DNA of 64,000 nucleotides from Paragorgia papillata (taxonomy: Eukaryota > Cnidaria > Anthozoa > Scleralcyonacea > Coralliidae): the NCBI GenBank assembly GCA_035771165.1, contig JAWNZC010000445.1, forward strand, positions 222,501 through 286,500, in the 5' to 3' direction. A program made the position numbers and the translations under genes. Positions within the stretch are counted from its first letter, which is position 1, and every line of letters begins with the position of its first letter. The notes under the pieces were generated by a model that saw nothing but the letters and a program-made list of their open reading frames with translations, was not told the DNA's origin and did not search any database. Shown in pieces: positions 1 through 36,082 of this stretch.

Positions 1-189
1 TATCATTATTATTGTTATTATTGTGTTAAATCCTTCCTAATTTCAAATTGATATTTAACATTATCTATTTTAGATTAATAGGTAAAGTTTATATATAAAA
101 GTTCTACTGCATTAAACGTCCAACTTTACTGTGCAGTATTGAATCTGAAAAGGTGGTAACTACCAAGAATAATTTTTAGAACGAAATAC

Positions 190-272
190 CGACGTTTCGG
201 GTTTCGAGCGGAGCTTGACTGTTGCCCTTCATCATTCATCAGTGATGAAGGGCTCTGCTCGAAACGTCAGGA
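190..272. repeat. Hairpin with GACGTTTCGAGC...GAAGGGC arms
   Basis: Short inverted repeat of a dispersed family (TTCGTCAGAGAGAAACG) also seen at 31150-31222, 33944-33975 and 48955-48990. Confidence 0.6.
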
Positions 273-965
273 CTCAGCATTCTGTTAAAAAACTTATATT
301 CTCGGCAGTTTACCAGCTTTTCACTTTGATTTTTTCTAAAACACTGCCTACGCAACGCTCTACTTTATTACACTCTAGTCTTGAATATAAAAACATGTCT
401 TAGAATGATCACCAATGATGGAGCAGAAATTTCGAGTGAACTCACCTCGAACTGGTCAAAGTGAACCTTTATTAATGGGCTACTGTAGACGTAGATTTCA
501 TTGCGTATTCTCTTCTCGCGTTCTTTGACTTCACTGATGGGAGAAAAATGAAACTCCTTAGCAAATGAAATATATAAGTGTGAGGCATGACACTTTCGAA
601 AACCCCGCCATCTTTTGGGACGGGCGGTGGGACGCCGTGGGCGCCAGTGCTTCCACTCGGCTAAATCAAAATTTCCTTTTTTTATCCTTCTTTTTAGCAA
701 AATTTCCTTCCCAAAATCTGAAATTTCCTTCCAGTTTTCCCTCCAAAGTCTCTCATAAATCCTTCTTCTAATGATTAAAATTTGGATCGTACGATCGAAA
801 TTGTGCATGGCAAAGCTCGCAACGAGAAAATACGAATATGGTCCGAACATTTCCGACGCTTTCCGAGGTCCGGAAAGCGAGTTATTTTTTTATCTGGGCT
901 GTTGCCATCTTTGATTTTTTTGGAGGCAAACATTAGGCGTGTTGGTTGACAAAGGACTAGGTCTA

Positions 966-1362
966 GTAGGTAATGGCGGCTGCCATGAACACCGCTGCCA
1001 AACGTTTGCGCATGCGTGAATTCGCTGAGTAAACATTGCAAGAGAAGTGGGAACTAGCCGTGGCGACAACAACCAGACAGTGAAGACTAAGTAAGACTCG
1101 ACTATTCATTTGTGTTTTAAAAAAAGGGTAAAGAAAATTACGAAGGGGTAAATTCAGAATATGTTACAATATTGACAAGGAAGCCAAGCACAAATTACCT
1201 ACCTTATCTTTTTGGTAGTATGCTTATAATTTTAACTTTTGTGTCGGACTCTCGGACCAGTCCAAATATTTCAGTGTTTTCCCGCTCTTTTTCCGAGGAC
1301 GAGCTCGGACGTCGCACATGCGCAAAACATTTGGCAGCGGTGTTGCTGCCATGTGGTTACCA
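966..1362. mobile_element. MITE-like repeat, ends with CGCTGCCAAACGTTTGCGCA
   Basis: Left end GGCTGCCATGAACACCGCTG and right end CAGCGGTGTTGCTGCCATG are inverted; a related copy is at 17200-17952. The interior includes AGTAAACATTGCAAGAGA and ACAAATTACCTACCTTA in both copies. Noncoding. Confidence 0.7.
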
Positions 1363-1385
1363 AATTTTCCCGCCAATGCCGACTG

Positions 1386-1614
1386 CAATCTCGTTCCCAG
1401 AGCCCACGTTCCCCTTACCCAGCGGGCGGGAAACGAGAGCCTCTGGGATAATCCGTCACGCCATCACAGGATTCTTGTTATCCGGAAGAAGAGTTATATA
1501 GAGTTCACTGTGTTCATCAGCCAATGAAATATCGATGTGAAACGGATTATCCCAGCAGAGTGACAGAGTCTCTCGTTTCCCGGGTGGGGAACGTGGGCTC
1601 TGGGAACGAGATTG
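1386..1614. mobile_element. Inverted-repeat element, ends CAATCTCGTTCCCAGAGCCC
   Basis: About 65-bp arms: GAGCCCACGTTCCCC ... CTCTGGGATAATCCG and its inverse. A second copy is at 17511-17886 and a short relative at 28236-28291. Confidence 0.8.
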
Positions 1615-3683
1615 GGCTGACTGGACAAGCGCAGATGCAAAGACAGTTAGACAACGGCCATTTTTAGGTTTTAAATGTGAAATTCTACTCAACTAACAAT
1701 TCGCAATTACATTCCCAAACTATATAACTAATAAAGATAAGCTTCAAGTTTACAAAAATTTTGCAAACTCTTTAGTCCCCTGGAAACTAGAATAATTGTC
1801 AGATAAAGGTTTGAAACATAACGTCATTATCAATGCACGCTTTGTACCGGTTTGCAGTTGCAAGTGAGGTGGAACTGGAGCCCCATAATCAACGTCATCT
1901 TCTGACGAGGTTTGATTCTGGACTCGAGTCAATCATTCTTTGCATGATTTATATGTTAATGGTAGAAAATAGAAATTGCAAACATTGAGCCTGCGTTATT
2001 TGTGTAGCAGTCTTCCGCTTAAAACCCCAATTTAACCCGTGTTTTTAATTAATTTATACACGTTTTTGAAACCGAAAATAAAAAATAAGCAGTTTCATCA
2101 ACTTTTAATTACTGAAAAAGTTTGAATTTCAAAATTTCCTTCCATTTTCCTTCCATATGACCAAATTTCCTTTTTGGAAGGAAATTTCCTTCCAAGTGGA
2201 AGAACTGGCGGGCGCAGTTGATCGACGATGAACATGAAATCGTTTTGGTCAGCAGTCATCAAATACCCAGTACAGTTCAGTACAGTAAGTTTTATTATTG
2301 TGTTGGTGTTTACTACTTACTGGTTAGTTCAGGTTTACTGTACTATTATATAGTTTCCAAACTTTTTTACTCTATTTTGTTCTCCAATATCCTTTTCCAG
2401 TATTCTCTTTCACATTTTCTTTTTTTTTGTCTTCTCATTTTTTCTTCTGATCCTTTGTTTTGATCTTTCCCCACCCCTTTTCCCTATCTCTTCTCTTTTT
2501 CTCACTCACCTTGTCCTTTCTCTCACCTCCATTTTTAAAATTTTCTTCTGTTTTCTCTTTTTTGTTTTTTAATTCAGCATTACTCTTCATTATATTTGTT
2601 ACATTTCTCCCATTCCTTCTAATTCTGTTTTGCTACTATGTCTTATTTTATTTTCATCTTAGTTTAATTCACCACTTCATTTCATTCAATTTCATCTCAT
2701 TTTATCGCATCTCATCTCATCTCATTTCATATCATCCCATCCCAAAAATTGATGGAGAAAGTCATATATAGGGCTCTCCAGGTCCAAACATACATAAGTA
2801 CAATTCACTAAGCATGGAAGAAGTTTTTGTGATGTCAAAATATATAATAGTTTATAAGAAATTGGCAATTCTCAAATTTGAGTGATATGCTTTGCAGCCC
2901 CTATATTACTAATATTGCACATTACCTTTATTTCTTTATTTCAGATTTTCTTGTTGAAACGGTTGGCTTCGAATGAGTCGTTGTTAGAATAATGAATGAT
3001 AAACATAGATCCTACGTTGTTAATTATGCGGACCTGTCACATTTTTGCATAATTAATTTACAATGACTGTTTCGTCGTATCCATTCAAGTGATAAATTTT
3101 AAGAAATCTATGTAAAAATTACACTACTTTTTACCAAAACACTTACAAAACGGGCATGCAGCTATATAGTTATTTAATTTGAATAATTTGTATAGGTACA
3201 GTATTAGGTAATAGCCTATGAAAATAGCACGAGTCGGTATGAGTTCATGTTTTTCCAAATTGCACGAAAAAAACATGCTATTAATACTTTTTAATAATAT
3301 ACAGTACATAATAAAATGATCAACTCAACTGTACTTACGAAATTTCGAATCCTCAACTCGCATTAATATTTGATTGTTTAAAAACGTTTCGCTTCTTCTA
3401 CCACTACTTGAAAATGTTTACTCAAAGTACTGAGAATTTTTTAATTTTCTTGCAGGTGCTTTACTTGTATTGTAAGCAGCTTCAAATTTGAACGAATTGT
3501 CTTTCACTAATTTTTCCAAATCCGCCATCTTTGTCTATTTTGTGCAGCAAGAGCCTGGGTACGAGACTGGAAATACCATCCACAAAATCCGCTGTAGAAC
3601 GTGATTGGCTCTTTTCTGTTTCCATTGTTTTTGATTAGCAAAAATTTGCACTGTGTTCTTTTTTAATCGTGCAGGTTTAAGCA

Positions 3684-3842
3684 TAGTCAATCAAGAGATG
3701 GTCTGGAAACTCAGCAAATGTCTTTGCTCTATCTTTTTGTTCAAGTTTATGCAAACTTGTGCACAGTGAAGAATAAAGTCACAGCTCATTATAAGCGCTT
3801 TGAAGTTTGCCGAGTTTCTAGACCATATTATCTTGATTGACT
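3684..3842. repeat. Inverted-repeat element, AGTCAATCAAGAGATGGTCT arms
   Basis: Arms also share GAAACTC-GCAAA; a second copy with the same arms lies at about 18612-18955. Confidence 0.65.
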
Positions 3843-4147
3843 CTGATTTAAAAAGATGGGGGAAAACGCTGTGATAATTGACTGACAGATTGTACCTTTT
3901 ATTCCCTTCGAAACTAGTTATCGATATTTTATATAACCTAAATGAAGCAAATACAGATGTATATTTAATGTTTACAAACTTTAATTTAATGTTATTTCCA
4001 CGAAATCAATACAATTCTTATATCCGTCACATAAGATGTGATTAAACATTACCCCTTATAATACATTATATCCAAGTTAAAAGTTCAACGATTTTATTAT
4101 AGTGTAGAACATAAGTCCAAAATATCTGTGGTAAAACAGTGCTATGT

Positions 4148-4460
4148 AATATTTAAAACACGAGCAGGAGTGTTTTATCAGATTTAAAACACGAGCGCGT
4201 AGCGCGAGTGTTTTAGATCTGATAAAACGCGACTACGAGTGTTTTGAATAGCTTCAAAAACGCCGACAATAGATTTGCTAATTAGGATGACAATTATATA
4301 AAATTTCACGTTCATTAGTATTCTTTATATAAAATATCACGTTAGTTAATATTCATAGTAATTTTATCAGGTATAAAACCACGGACATGGTACTGATTTC
4401 CTTTGTGTTTTCCTCATGAATTATTAATGAGTTTTTGAATATATTTTTAAAGATCGCCCG
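4148..4460. repeat. Dispersed repeat with AAAACACGAG and TGAATTATTAATGAG motifs
   Basis: Contains GTTTTATCAGATTTAAAACA, an inverted copy, and CTCATGAATTATTAATGAGT. Related pieces occur at 6545-6720, 9527, 13665-13725, 13835-13865, 25172-25250, 26350, 26610-26690 and 28090. Confidence 0.7.
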
Positions 4461-5317
4461 CGGTCTATGGTCTAAAACATGTTGAAAATATACAGATGAA
4501 CAATAAATCTAAACTAAATAATAAATGCCAGCGTTAACAGAAAGCGAATTAACAGGATTCCTTCACATGTTGATTTCCCCCTATTAAGTTTTAATAAAAA
4601 GAGCAAGTCATTAATACATAATGTAAAGTTAGGCTATGATAAGTATTTTATATAAAGAGAATAATATAGAAAGTGTCGTATATAAAGCTAATTATAAAAC
4701 GTTATGTAGTACAGGTCTGATTATTTTATTTTATTGCATTCTAGTTTATTGCAGTGTTGTGTACCAGGCCCTTGTTCCAATGTATACCCTGCGAGTAGAG
4801 ATTCCTAGGAGGCTCCGCTGGAAAGGTAGTCCAGCATTTCAGGGCAGGGAAAGACATGCAGAGTACCCCTAAGCGACCTTGCGGTGTTTGATAGAGTCAG
4901 AATGGTACAAGCTGTTACCACGCTGCCTCTCATCACTGAAGTTAATCTCGGTCGAATGGGCTTAGTACTTGTATAAGTGACCATGCAACTTAGCTTCACG
5001 CGAGCTGGTTTGTTGGTTCTTTCCTGTGCCTCAAGGGTTTTTCACCGGTTTTCCTCTTTCCACAAAATCGACACCATGGTTTCCCCAGTTAATCCAATTA
5101 GTTCCATCAACTGGGAGAGGGTCATCAGGTGATCAGTGTTTAAATCCTGTTATACGTTACCCTCAATAAATAAAGTCACTAACAGCATCAAGCAGAAATC
5201 AAATCTGGACGTGCGTTAACCATTCTGCCATGCACCAACACTCCCAATAAATACTTCTAGATTCGTCTTGTTAACACACGCCTAGTTTAAGTAAAGTGGT
5301 TTTTCTTACCTGCACGA

Positions 5318-29172
<23,855 letters not shown>

Positions 29173-30595
29173 AATCGATGTTAGAAAGTTCTATTGATAT
29201 CTTCTTGAGTAGTTCAAACCAGAGCGCTATGTTCACTGAATGACTTTGCGATCTTCGAATTTGTACTTTTACACAGTTATGAGTTATCTGTGGTTCGAGT
29301 GAGTCATTGTCCACGAGTGAGTGTTGACGTTATTGGGGTAAACGATACTTCCGAAACGCAATAAAGTGATCATAATTAAGGATCGCACCTTTTTGTCACT
29401 GACAAAATCAATCAGAACGGAAATTAAGAACATTTACTTCTTAATTATAGTATTATACCATATACCGTAGAGTTTCGAAAGTAGTAGCCCTAAGCCTGCA
29501 GTGCAGGGAGACGAACTGAGGAAACGCCTGCATGCCGCTGCGCTAATCAGAAAAAAGAAGATCGTATTCGTCCAAGGAACTTAGCGCTATCGTTCTCATC
29601 GGCTATTGTTAACAAATTCTACTCCGGTATAAGGTTTAGACGCTACTGACATTTAGCTAGTTGTTGTTTTCCAGCTCCGAAGACAATCTTACTTTTATTT
29701 ATAGTCGCGCTTTGGCAGTTCGTTTTAAAACCGGGAAACAGAAATCCATTTGCAATATATAAATAGAAGAATATGGTCTGATGAGTTTTTAATATAAAAT
29801 AAACCAAATGGATAGCATGCAAGCAATTCTGTTTGTAAGCTGCTACGCATTAGCACAATAAACTGAATAACCTACTAATATATATCTGAAGCAAATCGTT
29901 TTCTCTACTTTTTTGGGAAAAAATGGTATTAGACTAATACCATTAATACCACTCCACGTCGCCCCTGGTTTGGAGGGAAGAAAAAATGAGCGAGGCGAAT
30001 TTTTTTTTCACCTCGCGCACGCTCTCCCAAACGCGCACTCTTCCCCAAAACGGAACGTTTGCTAAGCAGGCTGATAGATTTGATCCACACTTTTATATTC
30101 AACGTCCTTATTCCTTAGTATAACATAAATCAATTGAACGAAGTTTGTCTGAATTAAATGCGGCGATTGTGCTACGTATGAGACATATTTACTATTCTTT
30201 ATAATTTGTCTATTATCTTGAGAGACCTCATTACGAAAATACTATAGATATATAGATATTATTCCTCTATAACTGACAAAAAAACCCTTCGTGTTTCTCC
30301 TAAATCATACGATATTTCTTGTACGTAATTGGTTCATCTAATAATTGGGGAAAAGGTAATTTTTTGCTGACTACAGTAGGTGACGGTGGCACCTGTGGAC
30401 CTGTCGCCTATGCCGGCTGTGTCTAAGTGGAGTTTAAGTGCTGTATGAACAGAATGACGGGGTTTGCTGACAATAATTTCGTTCCTCGAGAGCCTGAACT
30501 CGAGATTGGCTGAAGCGGAAAAGTTCCAGCAGGCACTGAGACATTGTTAAGGCAGAGCTTCCTCCACATGCATATCCAGATGACTAAGAGGTTTC

Positions 30596-30675
30596 TCTTA
30601 ATCCTGACCAAAACACTAATCCTAACCCTAAACCATAATATCCTAATCCCAACCCTAACCATAATCCTATAAACC
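30596..30675. repeat. Degenerate telomere-like CCCTAA stretch
   Basis: CACTAATCCTAACCCTAAAC and later CCCAACCCTAACC; irregular CCTAA units over about 80 bp. Confidence 0.6.
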
Positions 30676-30680
30676 CTTAA

Positions 30681-30815
30681 GGCTGTTTTCCACTAGGTGA
30701 TATTTATCGAGCGAAGCGACTTTTTGCTTTTGTCTTGGCAGATTGGTTTCACCTGCATGCCTGAGAGCTTACGAGACAAAAGAAAATGTCGCTTCGCCAA
30801 GTGGAAATCCAGCCT
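30681..30815. repeat. Inverted repeat, ends AAGGCTGTTTTCCACT
   Basis: Arms with GCGAAGCGAC and its complement; AAGTGGAAATCCAGCC at the right end. Intergenic. Confidence 0.65.
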
Positions 30816-32762
30816 TTTGACAAACCGTAGATGGGATTAAGTACTTTCCTTTCGGGTCAAGATACAACAGCTATAGAGCTTCCGATAATTCGCGGTATTT
30901 TTGGCACGGTCAATTCAACCTCGTTCACAGACGGTCATTTCGTCAATGGGGCGACCTCGCATACTTGCATTAATATACTGACTGATAAAATTCATATCAG
31001 AATTGCTGGCAGTGGCAGCATAAAACATAATATAAAATTACAAATCTGATCATCACACTGACTAATATTTCGCCACGTTGGAGTAGTATAGCCACACCGG
31101 AACCAGCAAGGTGGACGGTATACTAGTCGTCGAAATTATTGAATGAAGATTTCTAACGTTTCGAGCGAAGGCCCTTCGTCAGAGAGAAACGTTTCGAGCG
31201 AACTCTTCGTCAGAGAGAAATTGATCTGCACGCAGCTGATACTGTCCTGGGCGAGTTTCAACCCTAGACGGATCTTTTTACAATTTAAAAACGTCATGCG
31301 GTTATAACTGACTGTTATATTTTATCATTTGAAGTACTATTTTAAAACCAAGTCCAATTGTTTGAACACGGTATCAAAGCACGATAAAGCAGTCCAAACC
31401 GCTTCGGTGCTGCTAAAATAATTGTAGTGTCTGCGTTAAAGATAGGATTGAACTTTAAGATGCTAGAACGACGACGGCAGTTAAAAAGCAAGACAAATCT
31501 TACATGTCACGCTTAATTAGTTTAATGACTTCCAAAACGCCCCAGTATTGCTAAAATATAGTGTCCGTATTGAAGTCAATCTCAAGCAACAGTTCTCATC
31601 TTTTGGTCTAATATATTTTGCTCTATCACGGGTTGTTTACAGGAGGCGAGCCTTGAAATTATATGGGCTTGGTTTCGCTGTTACTTCAAGATTTGTGTCA
31701 ATTGCCTTACAGCTCATGACTGCAGGAGAATCATTATTTTATGTGGATTTGAGTTTGAGAGGTGAAAGTGCTTCAGTTCGGTCTAGCAGGCGACCGGCGT
31801 GAACTGAATCTCAGGCCGGACTCATGAAAACGATCTATAGTAATTACACTACAACCGACCCGAAATCAGTCCGGCCTGAGTTCGGGCCGGCCTCATGTAA
31901 ACACCCCCTAAAAATAAGTGGCGTTGTATAAAAATAAAGAACGCGAGGACGGTGTTGGGACTACTCTTGGGTTTAAAAATTATTCGTTCTCTTTGTTTTG
32001 CAAACAATTTAAAGTCTCTAATCTAGTTAAGCACCAATTCTCGTCTTTTGGCGAGTTGACGTCGTTCTGAAAGGCGTGAAAATCCTTTAAGTGGCGTTGC
32101 ATAAAGAACGAGGACGGTGTTGAGATTACTCTAAGGACTAAAAATTATCTATTCTCTTTGTTTTTAAAGAATTATAATTCTTTTGTGTAAAATACGTCGT
32201 CGTCGAAGTTAACCTCATAGTCTAGATCTCAAGGTTCCTGCTATATCGGCCGGAACGGCACTCACTAGGGGTGTTAAATCCCTTCAAAAACCGCTTGGCA
32301 CATGTATTTGCAGTCCAAACATTTCAAAACAAGCGGTTTTCGTGCAACACGAATATCCTTGTAATTTGCTATATCATTCAGCTCCGAGATTATACTAAAG
32401 ACTAAGTTAGCATAAACTACGATTCCTTACAAACAGTTTCAGACCCTGTTGGTCAGTTACACGGTGCAATATTGCATGTAATTTGTTTCGCAATATTAGA
32501 GACGTGTCGTTGCGAGACAATATATTAAAGTATAGTTGCACGAACCATTGATTTGTACACTGCGCAATGTTCAAGATTGTGCGTGACAAAAAACCGTTAG
32601 CACAGAGTAGTATATAGGTACGTGGAATTTGTCACGCAATAATTACGCACGTCAATGCGGTTGGCGTTGCAAGGCAAGTTGCTTGAAAAATGTTCAAGAG
32701 AGTCGCGGAAGGGTATAAGGTTCCACAAGTGGAAAACTATTCTACGTTCATTGTTAGAATAC

Positions 32763-32840
32763 TAAAGGTGAGGTAATACGGGCAACATTTTTTGTTGCGT
32801 TGCAAGTGAAGGAAAATGTTGCCCGTATTACCTCACCTTA
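32763..32840. repeat. Hairpin with 27-bp perfect arms
   Basis: AAGGTGAGGTAATACGGGCA then ACATTTT is inverted after a short loop. Intergenic between protease and NOC4L genes. Confidence 0.85.
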
Positions 32841-33136
32841 AAAGGCAAGAACATTTCACAACCAGTCAAGCGGTTGCCACTAAACTATGAAAACAGGAAG
32901 CCAATCTAAGGCGGTTTCAGTAGGTTTACTTTATTCTGCTGTATGCCTGGCCCACATACCAAAAAAGGGGGGAGACCTTAGCTTCAGTCGCCGGCTTTGT
33001 CTAACTGTCTTGCACAATCAACAATCGTGACACACTATTTTGTGAATTTCAAGTACGTTTGTACACAAGTATATTTGTATGCAATTGTACACAGAATGAG
33101 ATGAACATGGAACACGATAAACCACAAAGAAAACTT

Positions 33137-36082
33137 TCAGTTTTCCACATGCCACAGTTCATTCATAGTGTCTGAAAACAGTCCTTTAGGCATATGGAAT
33201 TCAACAAAAGCATTATTCTTTGTTAATTCGACACATTCATCTTCGAACAAAGATTCATACGATGAATCAAAATACTCGGAGACATCAGTTTCAATCTTGC
33301 TTATTGGCTTCTCGAGGAATTCTATTAAACTTTTAATTCCTGGGTAGTAGTGGTGTCGCAAGGTTTCCAGTTCCCATAATGAGCTCTGCAGTGCTCGACA
33401 CTGACCTGGATCGGTCTCATCTTCAATAAAAGGATCAGTCGGTGTGTTGCTTGTCTCTTTGGAGTCTTTGTCAGTCACATTAGTATCCTATGTTAAAACA
33501 GAATAAAATCAATAAACAAAGGCAGACAGCACACAATTTTGCTAATAAATGGGAGGTCATGTAGAAGACAACGGTCCTCTACAGTATACAGTATATTTAA
33601 GAAATGGTTCAAGGTTTGGCATGCTCCATCGAGTTATGGATGCACGCGGGAAGTTCGGAGAGCAAGAAAAAAGTGTAAGAGTTGGTCGAGGTGATATAGC
33701 CGAGAACAACTCTAGATTTGTGAGTGCTTTCCCAACTTTATCCATAACTCAATGGAGCACATGAATAGCAAATGTCTTTCGCATCTCATTATCAATTTGT
33801 TATTGTTATTTTGCTTTGATTGGCTAATTTTTCACATCTCATTACCAATTTGTTGTTATTTTTATCTGATTGGCTTATTTTTGGTCACATGATTACCTTT
33901 CGTATATAAGCTCATTGTTTGTTTACACTCTTTACATTTCTCTCTGACGAAGGGCCTTCACTCAAAACATTAGACGCCTATGTTCTCTGTTTTGGCAGTA
34001 TATCTAACCTTACTATATTTCGATTGAGTAGTAAATAATTGGCCTAACAATTACTCATACTAGAAGAAAACTTTTACAGAGGATTTCACATAACTTTTGC
34101 TGATTGTGTTCTGAAGTTTGTTCATTACTACCATTTGCGATCAACCGTTAGGCGTGAGAGTTAAAATGCGTTTGTTTACGTTTCAAACGTGCAAGTTTAA
34201 CTGGAAAATCTTGACGTTTTAACAATAGCTTGATGAATCACACGCCATTTTTTGACAGGTTGATTGATTGGGGTATTGTTGAAACGTAAAATTTTCCAGT
34301 TAAACGTGCACGTTTGAAACGTAAACAAACGCGTTTTAACTCTCACACCTAACGGTTGATCGCAAATGGTAGTATTTCCAAAGTTGGCGATGAACTTCAC
34401 AAATTCATTACGTAGTAGCCAATCAAGTTGCAAACTTCAAAACGAAGTTGCAAACTTGCGAGATTGTGAAGTTCGTTGTTTGAAGTTCGCAACTTGATTG
34501 GCAACTACTTAATGAATTTGCAAAGTTCATTGCCAACTTCAGAAATAACGAACAAACTTTGGAACACAATTGGCAAAAGTTATGTGAAATCCTCTGTAAT
34601 AAAATAAAAATTGGGGGTCACTGATGTTGTTTTTGAATTAAACTAGTTTAAATGCAAATTAGCAGCCATTTTGAAATGTCATTGTTGCCATAGCAACCAC
34701 AGTTATGCACTTTTACATTACAATTGCTGATGTACAAGATTTTGGATCTAGAATGTGTGTTTCCACTTTCAAGAAACTGTATGGAGCCACCTTAAACTCT
34801 GACACTTTCATAAAACAGGATTTTATACTTTTACCTTTTTTCTGTGTATAAGAACCTTGCAGTTTGGATGCCGTCTGATTAAGTTGCCAACAAATGTGAC
34901 AACAAGTGCCACGCCAGAAGGAGGAGCTCTTAATGCAAGTCTTGAAAGACGCTTTATAAAAGCAGCAACGAGGTAGGCTGGAATATGGGTAGATGTGAGA
35001 AATAGATCAGCAAGATAAAAAAACCTCCCCCGGTACTTTAGATGGAAGACTTCTACATCAAACAAGCTGTATAACTTCTTGTAGAAATCTGGGTAATCTA
35101 GGTTGTATTGATGTACAAGAACAAACAAACTATTAAGTGAAAGGATGCTGGTTACACCACCAATATCGAAAGAATCCACCAAAAAGTCCATCAAGACTTT
35201 GGGATCAAGAAGATGCGGCATCACTTTTTCACGAAGTATTACCAAAACTTGCCGATGAACCTCAGCATCAAGAGAGAGATTAAGGAAAGATGTCCAGGCC
35301 CCTGTGAAGACTTTCTTGTGCGAAGTTACATTAGTCACACTGTGGTCGACTGGTGCTGTATCTCTGTCATCACCATCGGGAGTTGAAAACAAACTCATAT
35401 CTTCTGACTGCGGTACATTAACTCGACGCAAAAGATGGTAAACATTTCTAGAAAAGTGGACATTGCCCTTTTTGCTTTGCTGGTCTGCCTCGAGGAATTT
35501 TGAAACAATTATGCTCAAATTCTTCAGCACATAATAACGGATATCTGTACACTGAAGATACATGTATTGCTTGAAAAATTTGATCAGATTCTCCATGTTC
35601 CTTGAACCATTAGTCATGCTAGTCACAATTCTAAAGAAGAAATCATTTGGGAAAATATATCCATCAAAGTTCCCACGCAATATCTGGCTCTCTGTTCGAA
35701 GAAATCCCATAAGAGTCGACAAGCTTAGCTCTTGAAATGCTTGGTCAGGAGCATGAACGAGTTTCAGTAATTTCTTCACTGTCACGCCGTAGTTGCAAGT
35801 CAACCAAGTACGAAAGATCTCTTCTGGTTCTTTGGCATTTCGTTTTCTCTTCTGGCCAATATTTTGGGCGCTTTTTCCTTTCCCAATCGTTGAACACTCG
35901 CCGGATTTCAAAAAGCTCGTGAATATCTTGCCCAGTGCATCGATGCTTCCCACGACTACAGCCGGATCGTCGCTATCTAATTGTTCTATGATATCCACAA
36001 TATTATTCACCTCAGCTCGATCGCTAAGGATGATGTTAACTTTCTCATTCAAGGAGATATTTTCGTTTGTAGATTCAGCCAT
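33137..36082 (-). CDS. NOC4L: NOC4-like nucleolar complex protein (two exons)
   Basis: Exon 1 is 36082-34835 (416 codons from MAESTNENIS) and exon 2 is 33487-33137 (ends HVEN, TGA). They join in phase 0 and give about 532 residues, close to the animal NOC4L length of about 516. Residues about 290-420 form the CBF/Mak21 fold, with GVALVVTFVGNLIRRHPNC before the splice. Exon 2 has the typical tail DPFIEDETDPGQCRALQSS then LWELETLRHHYYP. NOC4L works with NOP14 in nucleolar maturation of 40S ribosomal subunits. Its 5' end lies about 1.9 kb from the start of the oppositely transcribed EH gene. The intron (33488-34834) holds nested palindromic repeats. Confidence 0.93.
34072..34600. repeat. Nested palindromes in the NOC4L intron
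   Basis: The outer arms (34072-34225 and 34270-34376 plus 34540-34600) share CAGAGGATTTCACATAACTT and GATCAACCGTTAGG. The right arm is split by an inner palindrome at about 34380-34541 with ends AAGTTGGCGATGAACTTC and GTTCATTGCCAACTT. Confidence 0.8.

Larger units (their letters stand above)
1..5317. other. Region 3' of the protease gene, no gene seen
   Basis: Holds the repeats listed (190-272, 966-1362, 1386-1614, 3684-3842, 4148-4460), a pyrimidine-rich stretch at 2390-2760 and otherwise AT-rich unique sequence. Short open frames show no family likeness. Part may be 3' UTR of the protease gene. Confidence 0.6.
29173..33136. other. Intergenic region between protease and NOC4L genes
   Basis: Contains the protease promoter side, the telomere-like stretch, hairpins at 30681 and 32763, and repeats near 31150. 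A 72-residue plus-strand open frame at 30831-31049 (MGLSTFLSGQDTTAIELP) looks protein-like but is not recognised. Confidence 0.55.
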
